From Lewinellaceae bacterium (GTDB taxonomy: Bacteria > Bacteroidota > Bacteroidia > Chitinophagales > Saprospiraceae), in assembly GCA_016713985.1 (NCBI GenBank), contig JADJOD010000001.1:1-64000 (forward strand): a stretch of DNA of 64,000 nt, read 5' to 3'. A model generated the notes under the pieces. That model was not told where the DNA came from and did no database searches. It worked only from the letters and a program-made list of their open reading frames with translations. A program made the translations under genes and the position numbers. Below, piece after piece: positions 1-7,945 of the stretch (the stretch's first letter is position 1; every line of letters starts with the position of its first letter).

Positions 1-833
1 GAATTCAATAAATACCTTTCGATTCCGAAGTTAGATATAAATTTAGACTACGATAATCTTAAAAAGCAACTGGATGAGTTTATAAAAAAGGGCAAAGTGC
101 AGATTTTGCCGTTTCAGTATGCTGATTTAAATTCGATTATACCAAGATACTTTAATCATGAAAAGCCATTTGGGTTAGGTAAGAAGAAACATGAATTTCC
201 AGATGCAATCGTATTATCTGCAATTGAAGTTTGGTGCGAGAAGCAAGATTGCGAAATTTATTTGGTAAGTGGCGATGAAGATTTGAATTCGATTACATCT
301 AAAAGAGTAACCGCCGTATCAAGTCTGCGTGATATTTTAGACAGAATTAATAGGCAATATGAAGTAGATAGGATAAAATGGTTTGAAAATTTATTCTCGA
401 ATTCCAAAACATCGATTATTGACAAAATAAAAGATAAATTTAAAGAAGAAATAGAAGACCAAATGTCTTTTGATGCTGAAATAAGTAATGTAAAAACTTA
501 TGATGTAAAGTTGTTTAAAGCGTCAATCGTTCAAGACAATAAAGAGACTGGTGAAGTCATATTTCAGTTAGATGTTGACATACATTTTTATGCTGATATA
601 GAACATGAAGATTTTGACAATGGAATATATGATAGTGAAGAAGGTCGTTGGTTGACCTACGGAAGAAAAACTCGACATATAAATGCATCCACAACTCAAA
701 CAGTCGAAATTTCTATTGAAGCATTTATGACGACAAGATTTTGCATGATTCAGATGACTATGATGTTAATTGCATTTATTGTAGTGTCCCATCAATAGAG
801 GGAATTTTAGAAGAAAATTCCGATTATGTGTAA
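1..833 (+). CDS. DUF4935/PIN-domain protein, 5' partial, one frameshift
   Basis: The frame is open from the first base of the window, so the gene starts upstream. The visible part carries a PIN-like core: FPDAIVLSAIEVW followed by YLVSGDEDL, which fits the acidic residues of the PIN fold in DUF4935 proteins. PIN domains are metal-dependent RNases, often toxin-like. The uninterrupted frame ends at 798 in an implausible hydrophobic tail. Re-reading from about 726 in frame 3 gives an acidic tail ending EENSDYV at 833, so one base is probably missing in the TTT run near 724. It is followed 10 bp later by an attC-like site, so this is cassette 1 of the array. Composition is AT-rich. PIN family call moderate; exact role unknown. 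Confidence 0.6.
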
Positions 834-842
834 ATTAATATT

Positions 843-929
843 GCGAACAATGGCTTGCTGTCCATGCCGCCGAACAGCCAGCCCACAAACCCAACGCACG
901 GCGGCACGGCAGCAAGCCAAACGTTCTGC
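843..929 (+). other. attC-like cassette recombination site 1
   Basis: An imperfect palindrome that fits an integron attC site. The outer boxes are GCGAAC (843-848) and GTTCTGC (923-929). The inner arms GGCTTGCTG (852-860) and CAGCAAGCC (910-918) pair perfectly, as do GCCGCCG (866-872) and CGGCGGC (899-905). The 3' box only partly fits the GTTRRRY consensus. Its bases TTCTGC open the next cassette and are complementary to GCAGAA at that cassette's far end (2540-2545), as expected when a circular cassette is cut at G^TT. Spacing after the PIN stop codon is 10 bp. Confidence 0.7.
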
Positions 930-937
930 ATAATTAA

Positions 938-2499
938 ATGAATATGATAAATCAAATAAAAAACTTAATGAACGAGCGAAAAAAGAACAAAAGAGAAAAG
1001 GAAATCAATTCTCTGATTCAAAAGGCACATTCTGGTGCCACTGATGACTTATTGAAGGCTTTACATTTGTTTAAAGAAAATAAAATTGAAGTATTTAAAA
1101 CCCTTAGGATAAAAAACATGGTTGCTCAAAAATTTGGTGCGTCCCAAAGTTTTGAACTAGGAAGGCTGATATTAGATTTAGATTCGACAACAGACAAATC
1201 TTGCTTAGAAAAAAAATTAACAGAAAATATTGAGGAGGAATTAACTACAGACATAATTATTACATTGAATCGCTTAAAGTCAGGAGAATCATTAAATTTA
1301 GTTGTTACTTTTTTGGAGCATGAAAATAAAGATACCCAAACAGCAGTATTAGATTTTATTCTCAATTATGGTAATACAGAATTAGTGTCTTTACATAAAG
1401 AAGCAATAATTGGTTTAGTTGAGGGCGAAAACGAACAGATTAGAAATAAGTTATTGGATATTTTTCTAAAATTTTGTAACGCTTCTTTGATTGATACGTT
1501 AAGAGTAGTTTACAGTAATAACAATGACCTGTTCACCCTTTTCACCTTGTGTTCGATAGGAGATGTTGGAAATTTGAATTTATTACTTTCAAGATTAAAA
1601 AGTAAGGAAAGTATTCAATCGTCAGAAAAGTATTTAATAGGCAAAATGATAAGAGTTTTTGGAGAATATAGGTACATTCCAGCAATTGAAGTTATAAAAA
1701 ACTTGCCTATTTTAGATTATAAATATGGACAAGATTATCAAGAAACCGATATCATATATGCTCTCAAATTAATGGGCGTAAGTGAGGCTATTGAGGTCCT
1801 AATAGAACGATTTAGCTATTTTATTCATAAAAAACATGAAATAAGTTATTACAATGAATATTTAGTGGCACTAAATGAATTAAATGTTAACTTAAAACCA
1901 ACTTTTCTAAAAGCATTAGAACAATACCCAGAAATTGGAGAACATAGTAGAGCAACTGACAATATTCTAAGTTTAATTGCTGATTGCAAAGGACGATATA
2001 CCATAAGCGAATTAGAAGTAGTTGATAGACTACTGAATAATCATAAAAAGCAGATGTTTTTTAATGGGAAAAATGAAGTTGCCTTTGTATTATATTCTTT
2101 GGATTGTAACAACAAAAATATAATAAATAAAATTTTGATACTGTTATAGAAGATCCAAGTGAAACATTGATTGATGTGTATTTAAGATATACTGACAACG
2201 CCTCAACTTTAATAAAAAGAATTAAAGATAAAATTCCGTATAGCGTTTCAAAAAATAAAATTCCATCAGTTTTTAAAAGCATCAAAGAAATTTATTTTGA
2301 AGGCTTTGACTGCAAAGTAGATTATCACCCAGCACAATATGTAGACGGTTCATGGATTCAGGCAGGGTATTGGTATGGAGATTCCTATATAGATGAAAGC
2401 CATTATGAACAAATACTTGTTCAAGAAGAAAAAGTCAACGTGGCAAAGACTGAAAAATTCGGATATGACGGAATTCAAATGTGGATCCAGCATTTTTGA
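938..2499 (+). CDS. HEAT-like repeat protein of unknown function, one frameshift
   Basis: Gene of cassette 2, starting 9 bp after attC site 1. The first frame (938-2149) encodes about 400 residues of alpha-helical repeats resembling HEAT/Armadillo units, with a Lys/Glu-rich first helix and no signal peptide or membrane segment. It stops in KILILL. Shifting one frame near 2130, in an A/T-run stretch, continues smoothly as NFDTVIEDPSETLIDVYLRY and runs to 2499, ending in an aromatic-rich segment (SWIQAGYWYGDSYID). The intact product would be about 520 residues. AT content is very high compared with the rest of the window, a sign of foreign origin. I do not recognise a specific family for the C-terminal part. 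Cassette genes of this kind are commonly unknown. Confidence 0.6.
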
Positions 2500-2539
2500 C
2501 TTCGGTTGGTATAAAATGCTAATAAAATATAATCAATAT

Positions 2540-2608
2540 GCAGAACTAACGCTTCCCTGCCAACCGCTCGCTAAACGCGGCTGTTTGGCAGGGAAGCAAA
2601 CGTTGGGC
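2540..2608 (+). other. attC-like cassette recombination site 2
   Basis: A compact 69-bp attC-like palindrome. The 5' box GCAGAAC is at 2540-2546 and the 3' box GTTGGGC, a perfect GTTRRRY, is at 2602-2608. The 13-bp arms GCTTCCCTGCCAA (2551-2563) and TTGGCAGGGAAGC (2585-2597) pair perfectly. The 5' box complements the first bases of cassette 2 (TTCTGC at 924-929), not the 3' box beside it, which is the diagnostic cassette arrangement. The central segment CTCGCTAAACGC is shared with site 3. Confidence 0.85.
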
Positions 2609-2721
2609 AAAACCATATCAAAAAAGGGAATTGCCCAGTGGCAGGAAAACCTGAAACTGCCAAACAAGAAGTAGGGTGAAAAGCCGAAAGCGTTAGTGTA
2701 GGCAAAAAATATTTAAATTTT

Positions 2722-2943
2722 ATGAATGCAATTAAGGTTTTAACTCGATTGACTATTGGGCTACTGTTGGTTGGTGGCATTCTCTACTTTTCAACCGAAA
2801 GTAATTACAATAGTGAAGGTCTATTGCGTAATGGCGGGCCAGTTAATATGATCGGTATTGGTGCAGGAGCCGCAGGTGCTTGGTCTTTTATTGCGCTTCT
2901 TGTTGCTTTGGTAATAAAATCCATTAAGGGTGAAAACAAGTAA
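2722..2943 (+). CDS. Small two-helix membrane protein, unknown function
   Basis: A 73-residue protein with two predicted membrane segments: residues 9-24 (TIGLLLVGGILYFS) and about 43-65 (Gly/Ala-rich, then IALLVALVIKSI). The C-terminus is short and Lys-rich. It lies in the same cassette as the Rpn-family nuclease, 65 bp upstream of that gene's start, with no attC between them. Whether the two are functionally linked is unknown; a small membrane protein next to a nuclease could be an antitoxin-like or immunity partner, but nothing in the sequence proves it. The first 120 bp of the cassette hold no other convincing gene. Confidence 0.5.
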   Translation: MNAIKVLTRLTIGLLLVGGILYFSTESNYNSEGLLRNGGPVNMIGIGAGAAGAWSFIALLVALVIKSIKGENK

Positions 2944-3008
2944 CCTAAATTCTAAAACAGCCGTTGTTTTCGAAACTTTTTGTGTATTTTTGTGGAAAAT
3001 TTTACAAA

Positions 3009-3869
3009 ATGGCAAAGAAACTGGTTCGATTCGATTGGGCAATGAAGCGGCTGCTCCGCAATAAGGCCAACTTTGACATCTTGGAAGGCTTCCTTTCCGA
3101 GTTGCTCCATGAAGATTTTAAAATAAAGCAAATCCTTGAAAGTGAAGGAAATAAAGAAACTGAGGACGACAAGTTCAACCGGGTAGATATCCTCGTGGAA
3201 AATAAAAAGGGCGAGTTGGTGATCGTCGAAATCCAGAACACCCGGGAGGCCGACTATTTCCAACGGATGCTTTACGGAACAGCCAAGGTGATCGTCGAAC
3301 ATATTGCCGAAGGACAGCCCTATTCCAAGGTCAAAAAAGTGTACTCCGTGAACATCGTATATTTTGACCTCGGTCAAGGGGATGACTATGTATATCACGG
3401 TACCACTACGTTTATTGGCATCCATAGCAACCACGAATTGGAACTGTCCGAAAAGCAAAAAGAACTTTTCAAAAAAACATCGGTCTCGGACTTGTATCCG
3501 GAGTATTATGTAATAAAAACAAATCGGTTCAATGAGGTCGCCAAGGATACACTGGATGAGTGGATATACTTCCTGAAAACAGCAGAAATCAAGGACGAAT
3601 TCACAGCAAAAGGTTTGAAGGCTGCCAGCCAAAAACTTGACATTCTGAAATTAGAACCCGCTGACCGGAAGGAATATGACAGATACATGGAGGCGCAGCG
3701 GAGTGATGCCAGTTTTGTGGAAACGGTGAAGTTGGAAATATCAAGTGTCGTCAAGGATATAGCAGAAAATGCCCTACGCAAAGGCTCAACAATTGAATTT
3801 GTCTCCGAAATTACGGGGCTTTCGATTCCAGAAGTTCAAAATATCGCCAGCAACTTGGAGAATAAATAA
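3009..3869 (+). CDS. Rpn-family PD-(D/E)XK nuclease / transposase-like protein
   Basis: A 286-residue protein of the recombination-promoting nuclease (Rpn, PDDEXK_2) family, which cleaves DNA and is widespread in Bacteroidota. The catalytic core is visible: an acidic residue in FNRVDILVENKKGELVIVEI, that is D...(E)xK followed by V-E-I-Q. The typical FDWAMKRLLRN opening and the C-terminal helical region with a short helix-turn-helix-like end (EITGLSIPEVQNIA) are present. The start at 3009 (MAKKLVRFD) is preferred over an upstream ATG at 2964 because it begins at the conserved N-terminus. It ends 3 bp before attC site 3, as cassette genes do. GC content is higher than in the two cassettes before it, which suggests a separate source. 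Confidence 0.8.
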   Translation: MAKKLVRFDWAMKRLLRNKANFDILEGFLSELLHEDFKIKQILESEGNKETEDDKFNRVDILVENKKGELVIVEIQNTREADYFQRMLYGTAKVIVEHIAEGQPYSKVKKVYSVNIVYFDLGQGDDYVYHGTTTFIGIHSNHELELSEKQKELFKKTSVSDLYPEYYVIKTNRFNEVAKDTLDEWIYFLKTAEIKDEFTAKGLKAASQKLDILKLEPADRKEYDRYMEAQRSDASFVETVKLEISSVVKDIAENALRKGSTIEFVSEITGLSIPEVQNIASNLENK

Positions 3870-3872
3870 ATC

Positions 3873-3940
3873 GCCCAACTATGGCTTCCTTGACAACCAC
3901 TCGCTAAACGCAGCGGTGTGCAAGGAAGCAACCGTTGGGT
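3873..3940 (+). other. attC-like cassette recombination site 3
   Basis: A 68-bp attC-like site with 5' box GCCCAAC (3873-3879, perfect RYYYAAC) and 3' box GTTGGGT (3934-3940, perfect GTTRRRY). Arms GCTTCCTTG (3884-3892) and CAAGGAAGC (3921-3929) pair exactly. The 5' box complements TTGGGC, the first bases of its own cassette at 2603. The loop shares CTCGCTAAACGC with site 2, so both belong to one attC family, as is usual within a chromosomal array. Confidence 0.88.
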
Positions 3941-4025
3941 GCTAATAAAGATAAAAGTGGCTCAAAAATAAAAATTTATGGCTCAAATTGGCTCAAAACA
4001 AAATAAATTGCGTTAAATTTGAGCC

Positions 4026-5069
4026 ATGAATGCAAAAGTTTATAATTTTAGTTTACATCTGAGTTGGAAAATACTGAGCGTTATCAGTCGAATTGACCGA
4101 TTTGACGCATCATGGGCTTCGATTGAACGGATAGAGGGCAGTAATCTCCGACAATTGCGGCATATCGCCACTATCCAGAGCGTAGGGGCTTCGACACGAA
4201 TTGAAGGGTCAAAAATGACAGACGAGGAGGTTGCTGACCTATTGAATAACATAGGCATAAGTAAAATCGAAGACAGAGATTCGCAAGAGGTAATTGGCTA
4301 TTTCAATGTGTTAGACACTATTGTGGATTCGCATGAAGCGATTGTGGTTAGTGAAAACAACATAAAAAATCTTCATAACCAACTTTTAAAATATAGCAGT
4401 AAAGACATCTGGCATCGAGGCGACTACAAGCAACACATCAATGCAGTTGAAGCAAGTTTTCCAGACGGGAGCAAGAAGATTATTTTTAAGACGACTGACC
4501 CGGGATTTGCAACAGAGGATGCCATGCGGCGGATGATTGACTGGTACAGTATGGAAAGCGAAGTACATCCACTGATTATTTGCGCTGCCTTTGTTTATGA
4601 ATTTGTAAGTATCCATCCATTTCAGGATGGTAATGGCCGGTTGAGCCGATTGCTGACTACGTTGACGTTATTACAAAAAGGATATAAATGGATTCAGTAT
4701 GTGAGTTTCGAGCACGAGATAGAAAATCGGAAAAAAGAATATTACATTAGCCTTAGAAGTTGTCAGGCTCAAAGGCCTAATGAAAATATTACAGGCTGGA
4801 TTGAGTTTTTTTTGGAATCGTTGGTAAATGTACAATCTAAGTTGGAACAAAAACTCGCTTTATCCGAACAACAGACACCGCTTTCAGGCAAGGAAAAAAT
4901 GGTTTATATATACATTGTGAACCATGTTGACTGTAAATCGGGCGATATTGTTTCACAACTAAATATATCAAAGCCAACAGTAAAAAGGATTTTGTCCGAA
5001 TTGATTGATAAACAATTGATTGTAAAAAAAGGGCGCGGTGCAGGTATTACTTACACTGTATCCGGATAA
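4026..5069 (+). CDS. Fic-domain protein with inhibitory motif and winged-helix end
   Basis: A 347-residue Fic (filamentation induced by cAMP) protein. Fic enzymes transfer AMP or related groups from nucleotides to hydroxyl side chains. The catalytic loop HPFQDGNGRLSR (about residues 197-208) has the full HxFx(D/E)GNGRxxR signature, so it should be active. An N-terminal inhibitory motif STRIEG (about residue 56) fits (S/T)xxxE(G/N), making it a self-inhibited, class II-type Fic. The last 60 residues form a winged helix-turn-helix (KSGDIVSQLNISKPTVKRIL), a likely DNA-binding or autoregulatory part. This is the gene of cassette 4, starting about 90 bp after attC site 3. Its spacer holds repeated GGCTC motifs around 3958-3996. 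Function as toxin or regulator cannot be decided from sequence. Confidence 0.9.
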   Translation: MNAKVYNFSLHLSWKILSVISRIDRFDASWASIERIEGSNLRQLRHIATIQSVGASTRIEGSKMTDEEVADLLNNIGISKIEDRDSQEVIGYFNVLDTIVDSHEAIVVSENNIKNLHNQLLKYSSKDIWHRGDYKQHINAVEASFPDGSKKIIFKTTDPGFATEDAMRRMIDWYSMESEVHPLIICAAFVYEFVSIHPFQDGNGRLSRLLTTLTLLQKGYKWIQYVSFEHEIENRKKEYYISLRSCQAQRPNENITGWIEFFLESLVNVQSKLEQKLALSEQQTPLSGKEKMVYIYIVNHVDCKSGDIVSQLNISKPTVKRILSELIDKQLIVKKGRGAGITYTVSG

Positions 5070-5075
5070 TAAAAA

Positions 5076-5083
5076 GCACCCAA
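5076..5083 (+). other. 3' boundary of cassette 4 (interrupted attC 5' box)
   Basis: GCACCCAA is the complement of TTGGGTGC, the first bases of cassette 4 at 3935-3942. It is therefore the 5' box of that cassette's attC. The expected final C and the rest of the attC are missing because a group II intron end begins at 5084. The box lies 6 bp after the fic stop codon. Confidence 0.75.
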
Positions 5084-5330
5084 TCGAGTAGGGAGAGGTG
5101 AACCCCAAAGTCCACCTCAGCCCTCTCACACCACCGTGCGTACGGGCCGCGTACACGGCGGTTCACGGAGCAGGCATCTTGGGTCGAACATGATGGTAGT
5201 AATCTTTGAAGGAGTGGTAGCCGCGTTGTTTCAGGCGTTCTTCCGTAACGGTCATTCCCATCACCGGGCTGCATGACAGCCGCCTTTGCACGAGAAGGCA
5301 TACTGCATCGCCCAGGTATGGGTGACGCCC
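5084..5330 (-). mobile_element. Group II intron remnant, 3' end (domains V and VI)
   Basis: Read on the minus strand, the segment ends in CCTACTCGAT, typical of the 3' end of bacterial group II introns, and stops exactly in the attC box. Just upstream are a domain VI-like hairpin (5088-5122) and a domain V-like 34-nt hairpin at about 5130-5164, where ACCGCCGTG pairs with CACGGTGGT around an inner GTACG/CGTAC stem. The reverse-transcriptase tail precedes them. The 5' part of the intron is gone; the left limit near 5330 is a guess. Group IIC-attC introns are known to insert into attC sites on the bottom strand, which matches the position and orientation here. Confidence 0.7.
5163..5290 (-). pseudogene. 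Tail of intron-encoded reverse transcriptase/maturase
   Basis: About 40 codons on the minus strand ending at 5163, with the block VTEERLKQRGYHSFKDYY. This resembles the last residues of group II intron reverse transcriptases, where a leucine-rich 'LxxxGYxSLxDYY' block closes the protein. The stop lies just before domain V, as in intact introns. Everything upstream (reverse transcriptase, most of the maturase domain) is absent, so the fragment is dead. Assignment is by motif memory and by position next to domains V and VI. Confidence 0.55.
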
Positions 5331-5369
5331 GGTTTCCGGAACGCCCGGTAGCGCCGCCAGGGCCGGCTC

Positions 5370-5586
5370 GCTCCCGTCGATCACTTCAAAACCGGCCATC
5401 ATACCATTGTTCCTGACCCGAACAACAAACGTATCTCCTTTCCTTGCTTTCAGTATTGGGCCGGGTACCTGCCGGTTAAAACCCCGGGCCGGAACTGGTT
5501 TTACCCGGCGCGGTGTCCCAGCCGAATTCGCCGGCTTCGAGGTGATAGATGACTGTGTTCGGATCGGTTTCCATGGTGTTGTCCAT
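5370..5586 (-). pseudogene. N-terminal fragment of a multicopper oxidase-like gene
   Basis: Reading from ATG at 5586 on the minus strand gives MDNTMETDPNTVIYHLEAGE, then GWDTAPGKT. After a one-base shift near 5485 (a TTTT run) it continues FNRQVPGPILKARKGDTF and VVRVRNN. The NxQxPGPxLxARxGDxxxVxVxN pattern is the first cupredoxin domain of multicopper oxidases and nitrite-reductase-like proteins. The expected HWHG copper motif never appears; the frame runs instead into unrelated residues and the reverse-transcriptase tail. It is a truncated gene fused to the intron remnant. Confidence 0.5.
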
Positions 5587-5726
5587 TTTTATGGTGATCG
5601 TTGATTTGCACTTTTAACGGCACAAAGGTCAGGCGGCTGCCTGAATAAAATCAACCCGCCCGATGATAAAAGTCCTTTCACCCCATTGACAGTTCCCTAA
5701 GTTTTGTGCCTGCAAATTCCGGAAAA

Positions 5727-6713
5727 ATGAAAGCCATCGTCTGCACAAAATACGGCCCCCCGGATGTCCTGAAAATGGTGGACATCGAAACCCCCGTTCC
5801 CGACGATAACCAGGTTTTGATCAAAGTGTTTTTCACGACGGTCACGGTCGCCGATTGCCGGGTGCGGGGGTTCAACGTTCCGCCGTCCTTTTGGCTGCCC
5901 GCAAAATTAGCCCTGGGCTGGAGCAAGCCGAGGCAGCCGGTTTTGGGCACCGAACTGTCGGGCGTTGTTGAAAAAGCCGGCAAAAACGTCAGGAAATTCA
6001 AAGCAGGGGATGCGGTTTTTGCTTATCCGGGGCATCTCTGCGGCGGATACGCAGCATATATCTGCCTGAACGAAAATGCCTGTATTGCCCTGAAACCGAA
6101 GGTTTTGGGGTTTGAACAAGCTGCCGCCCTGTCATTGGGCGGCATCACCGCCTGGTTCTTTTTGGAAAAAGGGAAAGTGACCAAAGGTGAAAAACTGCTC
6201 ATTTACGGGGCATCCGGAAGCAATGGAACGGCTGCCGTGCAAATCGCCAAATACCTCGGCGCCGAAGTGACCGCCGTTTGCAGCACAGGCAACCTGGAAA
6301 TGGTGAAAAACCTGGGCGCGGATAAAGTGATTGACTATACCACAACCGATTTTACCGGGCTGGGCGAACAATTCGACGCAGTTTTTGACACGGTCGGGAA
6401 GACCGATATTGCCAAAACCATCAGGGCGATCCAACCCGATGGGCGTTATCTCCATTCCGTAACTACACCCATGACGGAACTCAAAATCCGGCTGAATTTA
6501 TTGGGAACAGACGTAAAACTTGTCGGAGGCACCTACTCCGGCTCCATTGAACAGATCGAATTTATTAAAAAACTCGCTGAAGAAGGGGTTTTTAAACCCG
6601 TTATTGACAGGCAGTATAGTTTTGATGAAATGGTTGCGGCGCATGAATACGTAGACAAGGGGCACAAAAAAGGGAATGTGACGATAAAAGTAGCGGCCGG
6701 GCCTGCTCTTTAG
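5727..6713 (+). CDS. NAD(P)H:quinone-oxidoreductase-type MDR protein
   Basis: A 328-residue medium-chain dehydrogenase/reductase of the zinc-independent quinone oxidoreductase type. The start MKAIVCTKYGPPDVL is the conserved beginning of the family and is preferred over ATG at 5706. An N-terminal GroES-like fold includes GTELSGVVEKAGKNV. The Rossmann fold starts at LLIYGASGSNGTAAVQIAKYLGA (Gly-rich NAD(P) motif) and is followed by the LGADKVIDYTTTDF segment. The zinc ligands of true alcohol dehydrogenases are missing. It reduces quinones or enones with NAD(P)H in the cytoplasm; the substrate is unknown. It lies 28 bp upstream of a DUF998 membrane protein and is probably co-transcribed with it. 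Confidence 0.88.
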   Translation: MKAIVCTKYGPPDVLKMVDIETPVPDDNQVLIKVFFTTVTVADCRVRGFNVPPSFWLPAKLALGWSKPRQPVLGTELSGVVEKAGKNVRKFKAGDAVFAYPGHLCGGYAAYICLNENACIALKPKVLGFEQAAALSLGGITAWFFLEKGKVTKGEKLLIYGASGSNGTAAVQIAKYLGAEVTAVCSTGNLEMVKNLGADKVIDYTTTDFTGLGEQFDAVFDTVGKTDIAKTIRAIQPDGRYLHSVTTPMTELKIRLNLLGTDVKLVGGTYSGSIEQIEFIKKLAEEGVFKPVIDRQYSFDEMVAAHEYVDKGHKKGNVTIKVAAGPAL

Positions 6714-6741
6714 AATCGATCATTTTGAACAAAAACAGGCC

Positions 6742-7830
6742 ATGGCTATACATCATCAAATAAAATCACAGGCAACCGCCACCACTCATCCGGGGTGGTC
6801 CCGAATTATCCTTTTAAGCGTCCTGGGTTATGAGGCCGCCGGCGCTGTTTTGGGCGGCGTTCTTCTGATTGTAGCACCTGACGGGCGGTTAATGGACATG
6901 CCGACGGATATTATGCACGGTTTTTTTTCTGATTTCCGAATACCCGGCATGATACTTTTGGGACTGGGCATTCTGAATGCCTTTGCTTTTTTTTCTGTCC
7001 TTCAAAAGACCCCGCATGACTGGATCATGGCCGGACTTGCTTTAGGCGGATTTATTATCTGGTTCGTTGTTGAAATTATCATCCTTCAGGAATTACATTG
7101 GTTGCACCTCATGTGGGGGCTACCGGTTATGCTGGGCAGCATAGCAGCCATCCCCTTGATGGTCCGGCGCAACAATACCGCCACCGTGCACAAGGGCCTG
7201 CTTTTCTGCGGGATTCTTTCATCGGTATGGTATATCGCTATAAATGTCTATGTACCCATGCAGGATGAAGCCTATAGCGCAGCATCTTTTACCGTGAGTG
7301 AACTCTCCGCCATAGGTGCGCCTACCAGAATTTTATGGGTACTGCTCGTGTTGGCGTACCCCTTGCTTTTTGGCGCATTCGGGTGGGGGGTATTGCAGGT
7401 GGCAGCGGGGAAACGCACCTTGCGTACGGTCGGGTGGCTGATTTTGGCTTATTCTGTCTTTAACCTGTTTTGGCCGCCGATGCACATGCGGGGCAATGAA
7501 CCTGGTTTAACGGACACCTTGCACATCATTTGGGCGATCATTACCAATATTTTTATGTGGCTCTTCATGGTGCTCGGAGCAATCGCTTCAGGCAAGAGGT
7601 TCCGTGTCTATACCATCATTTCCATATTCCTGCATATCGTGTTTGGCAGCCTGACCTTTTCAGAAGCCCCTAACATCCCTACAAACGGCCCGACTCCGAT
7701 GATTGGAATATGGGAACGTATAAACATTTTGATTTTTATGCTGTGGGCAATCGTTTTTGCAGTTGAATTGCTAAAAAGAAACACAGGAATAAATGCAGAA
7801 AAAATGAACGCCCAAACCGCAAAGCGGTAA
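6742..7830 (+). CDS. Multi-pass membrane protein with DUF998-type domain
   Basis: A 362-residue integral membrane protein with about ten hydrophobic helices. The first half (residues 25-140) has four helices, including a Trp/His-rich pair (ELHWLHLMWGLPVML). The second half (from about 150) resembles DUF998, with the loop ASFTVSELSAIGAPTRILW that marks this family. No catalytic residues are evident. It follows the quinone oxidoreductase gene by 28 bp and precedes a truncated third gene by 2 bp, so it was the middle gene of an operon. Function is unknown; the MDR protein next door may hint at a redox or stress role, but this is inference. Confidence 0.7.
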   Translation: MAIHHQIKSQATATTHPGWSRIILLSVLGYEAAGAVLGGVLLIVAPDGRLMDMPTDIMHGFFSDFRIPGMILLGLGILNAFAFFSVLQKTPHDWIMAGLALGGFIIWFVVEIIILQELHWLHLMWGLPVMLGSIAAIPLMVRRNNTATVHKGLLFCGILSSVWYIAINVYVPMQDEAYSAASFTVSELSAIGAPTRILWVLLVLAYPLLFGAFGWGVLQVAAGKRTLRTVGWLILAYSVFNLFWPPMHMRGNEPGLTDTLHIIWAIITNIFMWLFMVLGAIASGKRFRVYTIISIFLHIVFGSLTFSEAPNIPTNGPTPMIGIWERINILIFMLWAIVFAVELLKRNTGINAEKMNAQTAKR

Positions 7831-7832
7831 AT

Positions 7833-7940
7833 ATGAAAACAATGACAATCGAAACAATCAAAAAGAAAGGATTTGCAATATCACTTATTGCATTTCCAGT
7901 GATGTTGCTCGCAGGTTTCATCATGCACCCTGATCTGTCG
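7833..7940 (+). pseudogene. 5' stub of a membrane-protein gene cut by an insertion
   Basis: The stub begins MKTMTIETIKKKGFAISLIA and runs through a hydrophobic helix to GFIMHPDL. At about 7940 it meets a palindromic element and an IS21 fragment. The reading frame afterwards is nonsense and stops at 8048. The start lies 2 bp after the stop of the DUF998 gene. The rest of the gene is not found to the right, so it was deleted when the mobile DNA arrived. Confidence 0.55.
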
Positions 7941-7945
7941 TGCGT

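Noticed and set aside
938..2143. Programmed frameshifting in the cassette 2 gene
   Set aside because: No slippery heptamer with downstream structure is evident, and similar shifts are found all over the window.
2393..2674. Plus-strand open frame of 93 codons crossing attC site 2
   Set aside because: It runs out of frame through the end of the HEAT-like gene and then through the attC palindrome; no protein features and no credible start.
2640..2700. Possible extra attC in GCCCAGTGG...GCGTTAGTGTAGGC
   Set aside because: The boxes do not pair, no cassette start matches them, and cassette 3 closes perfectly from 2603 to 3934 without it.
3009..3869. Rpn-family gene as an active insertion sequence
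   Set aside because: No terminal inverted repeats; its borders are attC sites, so it is treated as cassette cargo.
5407..5604. 65-codon plus-strand frame after the intron remnant
   Set aside because: It is antisense to the multicopper-oxidase fragment, which has a recognisable motif.
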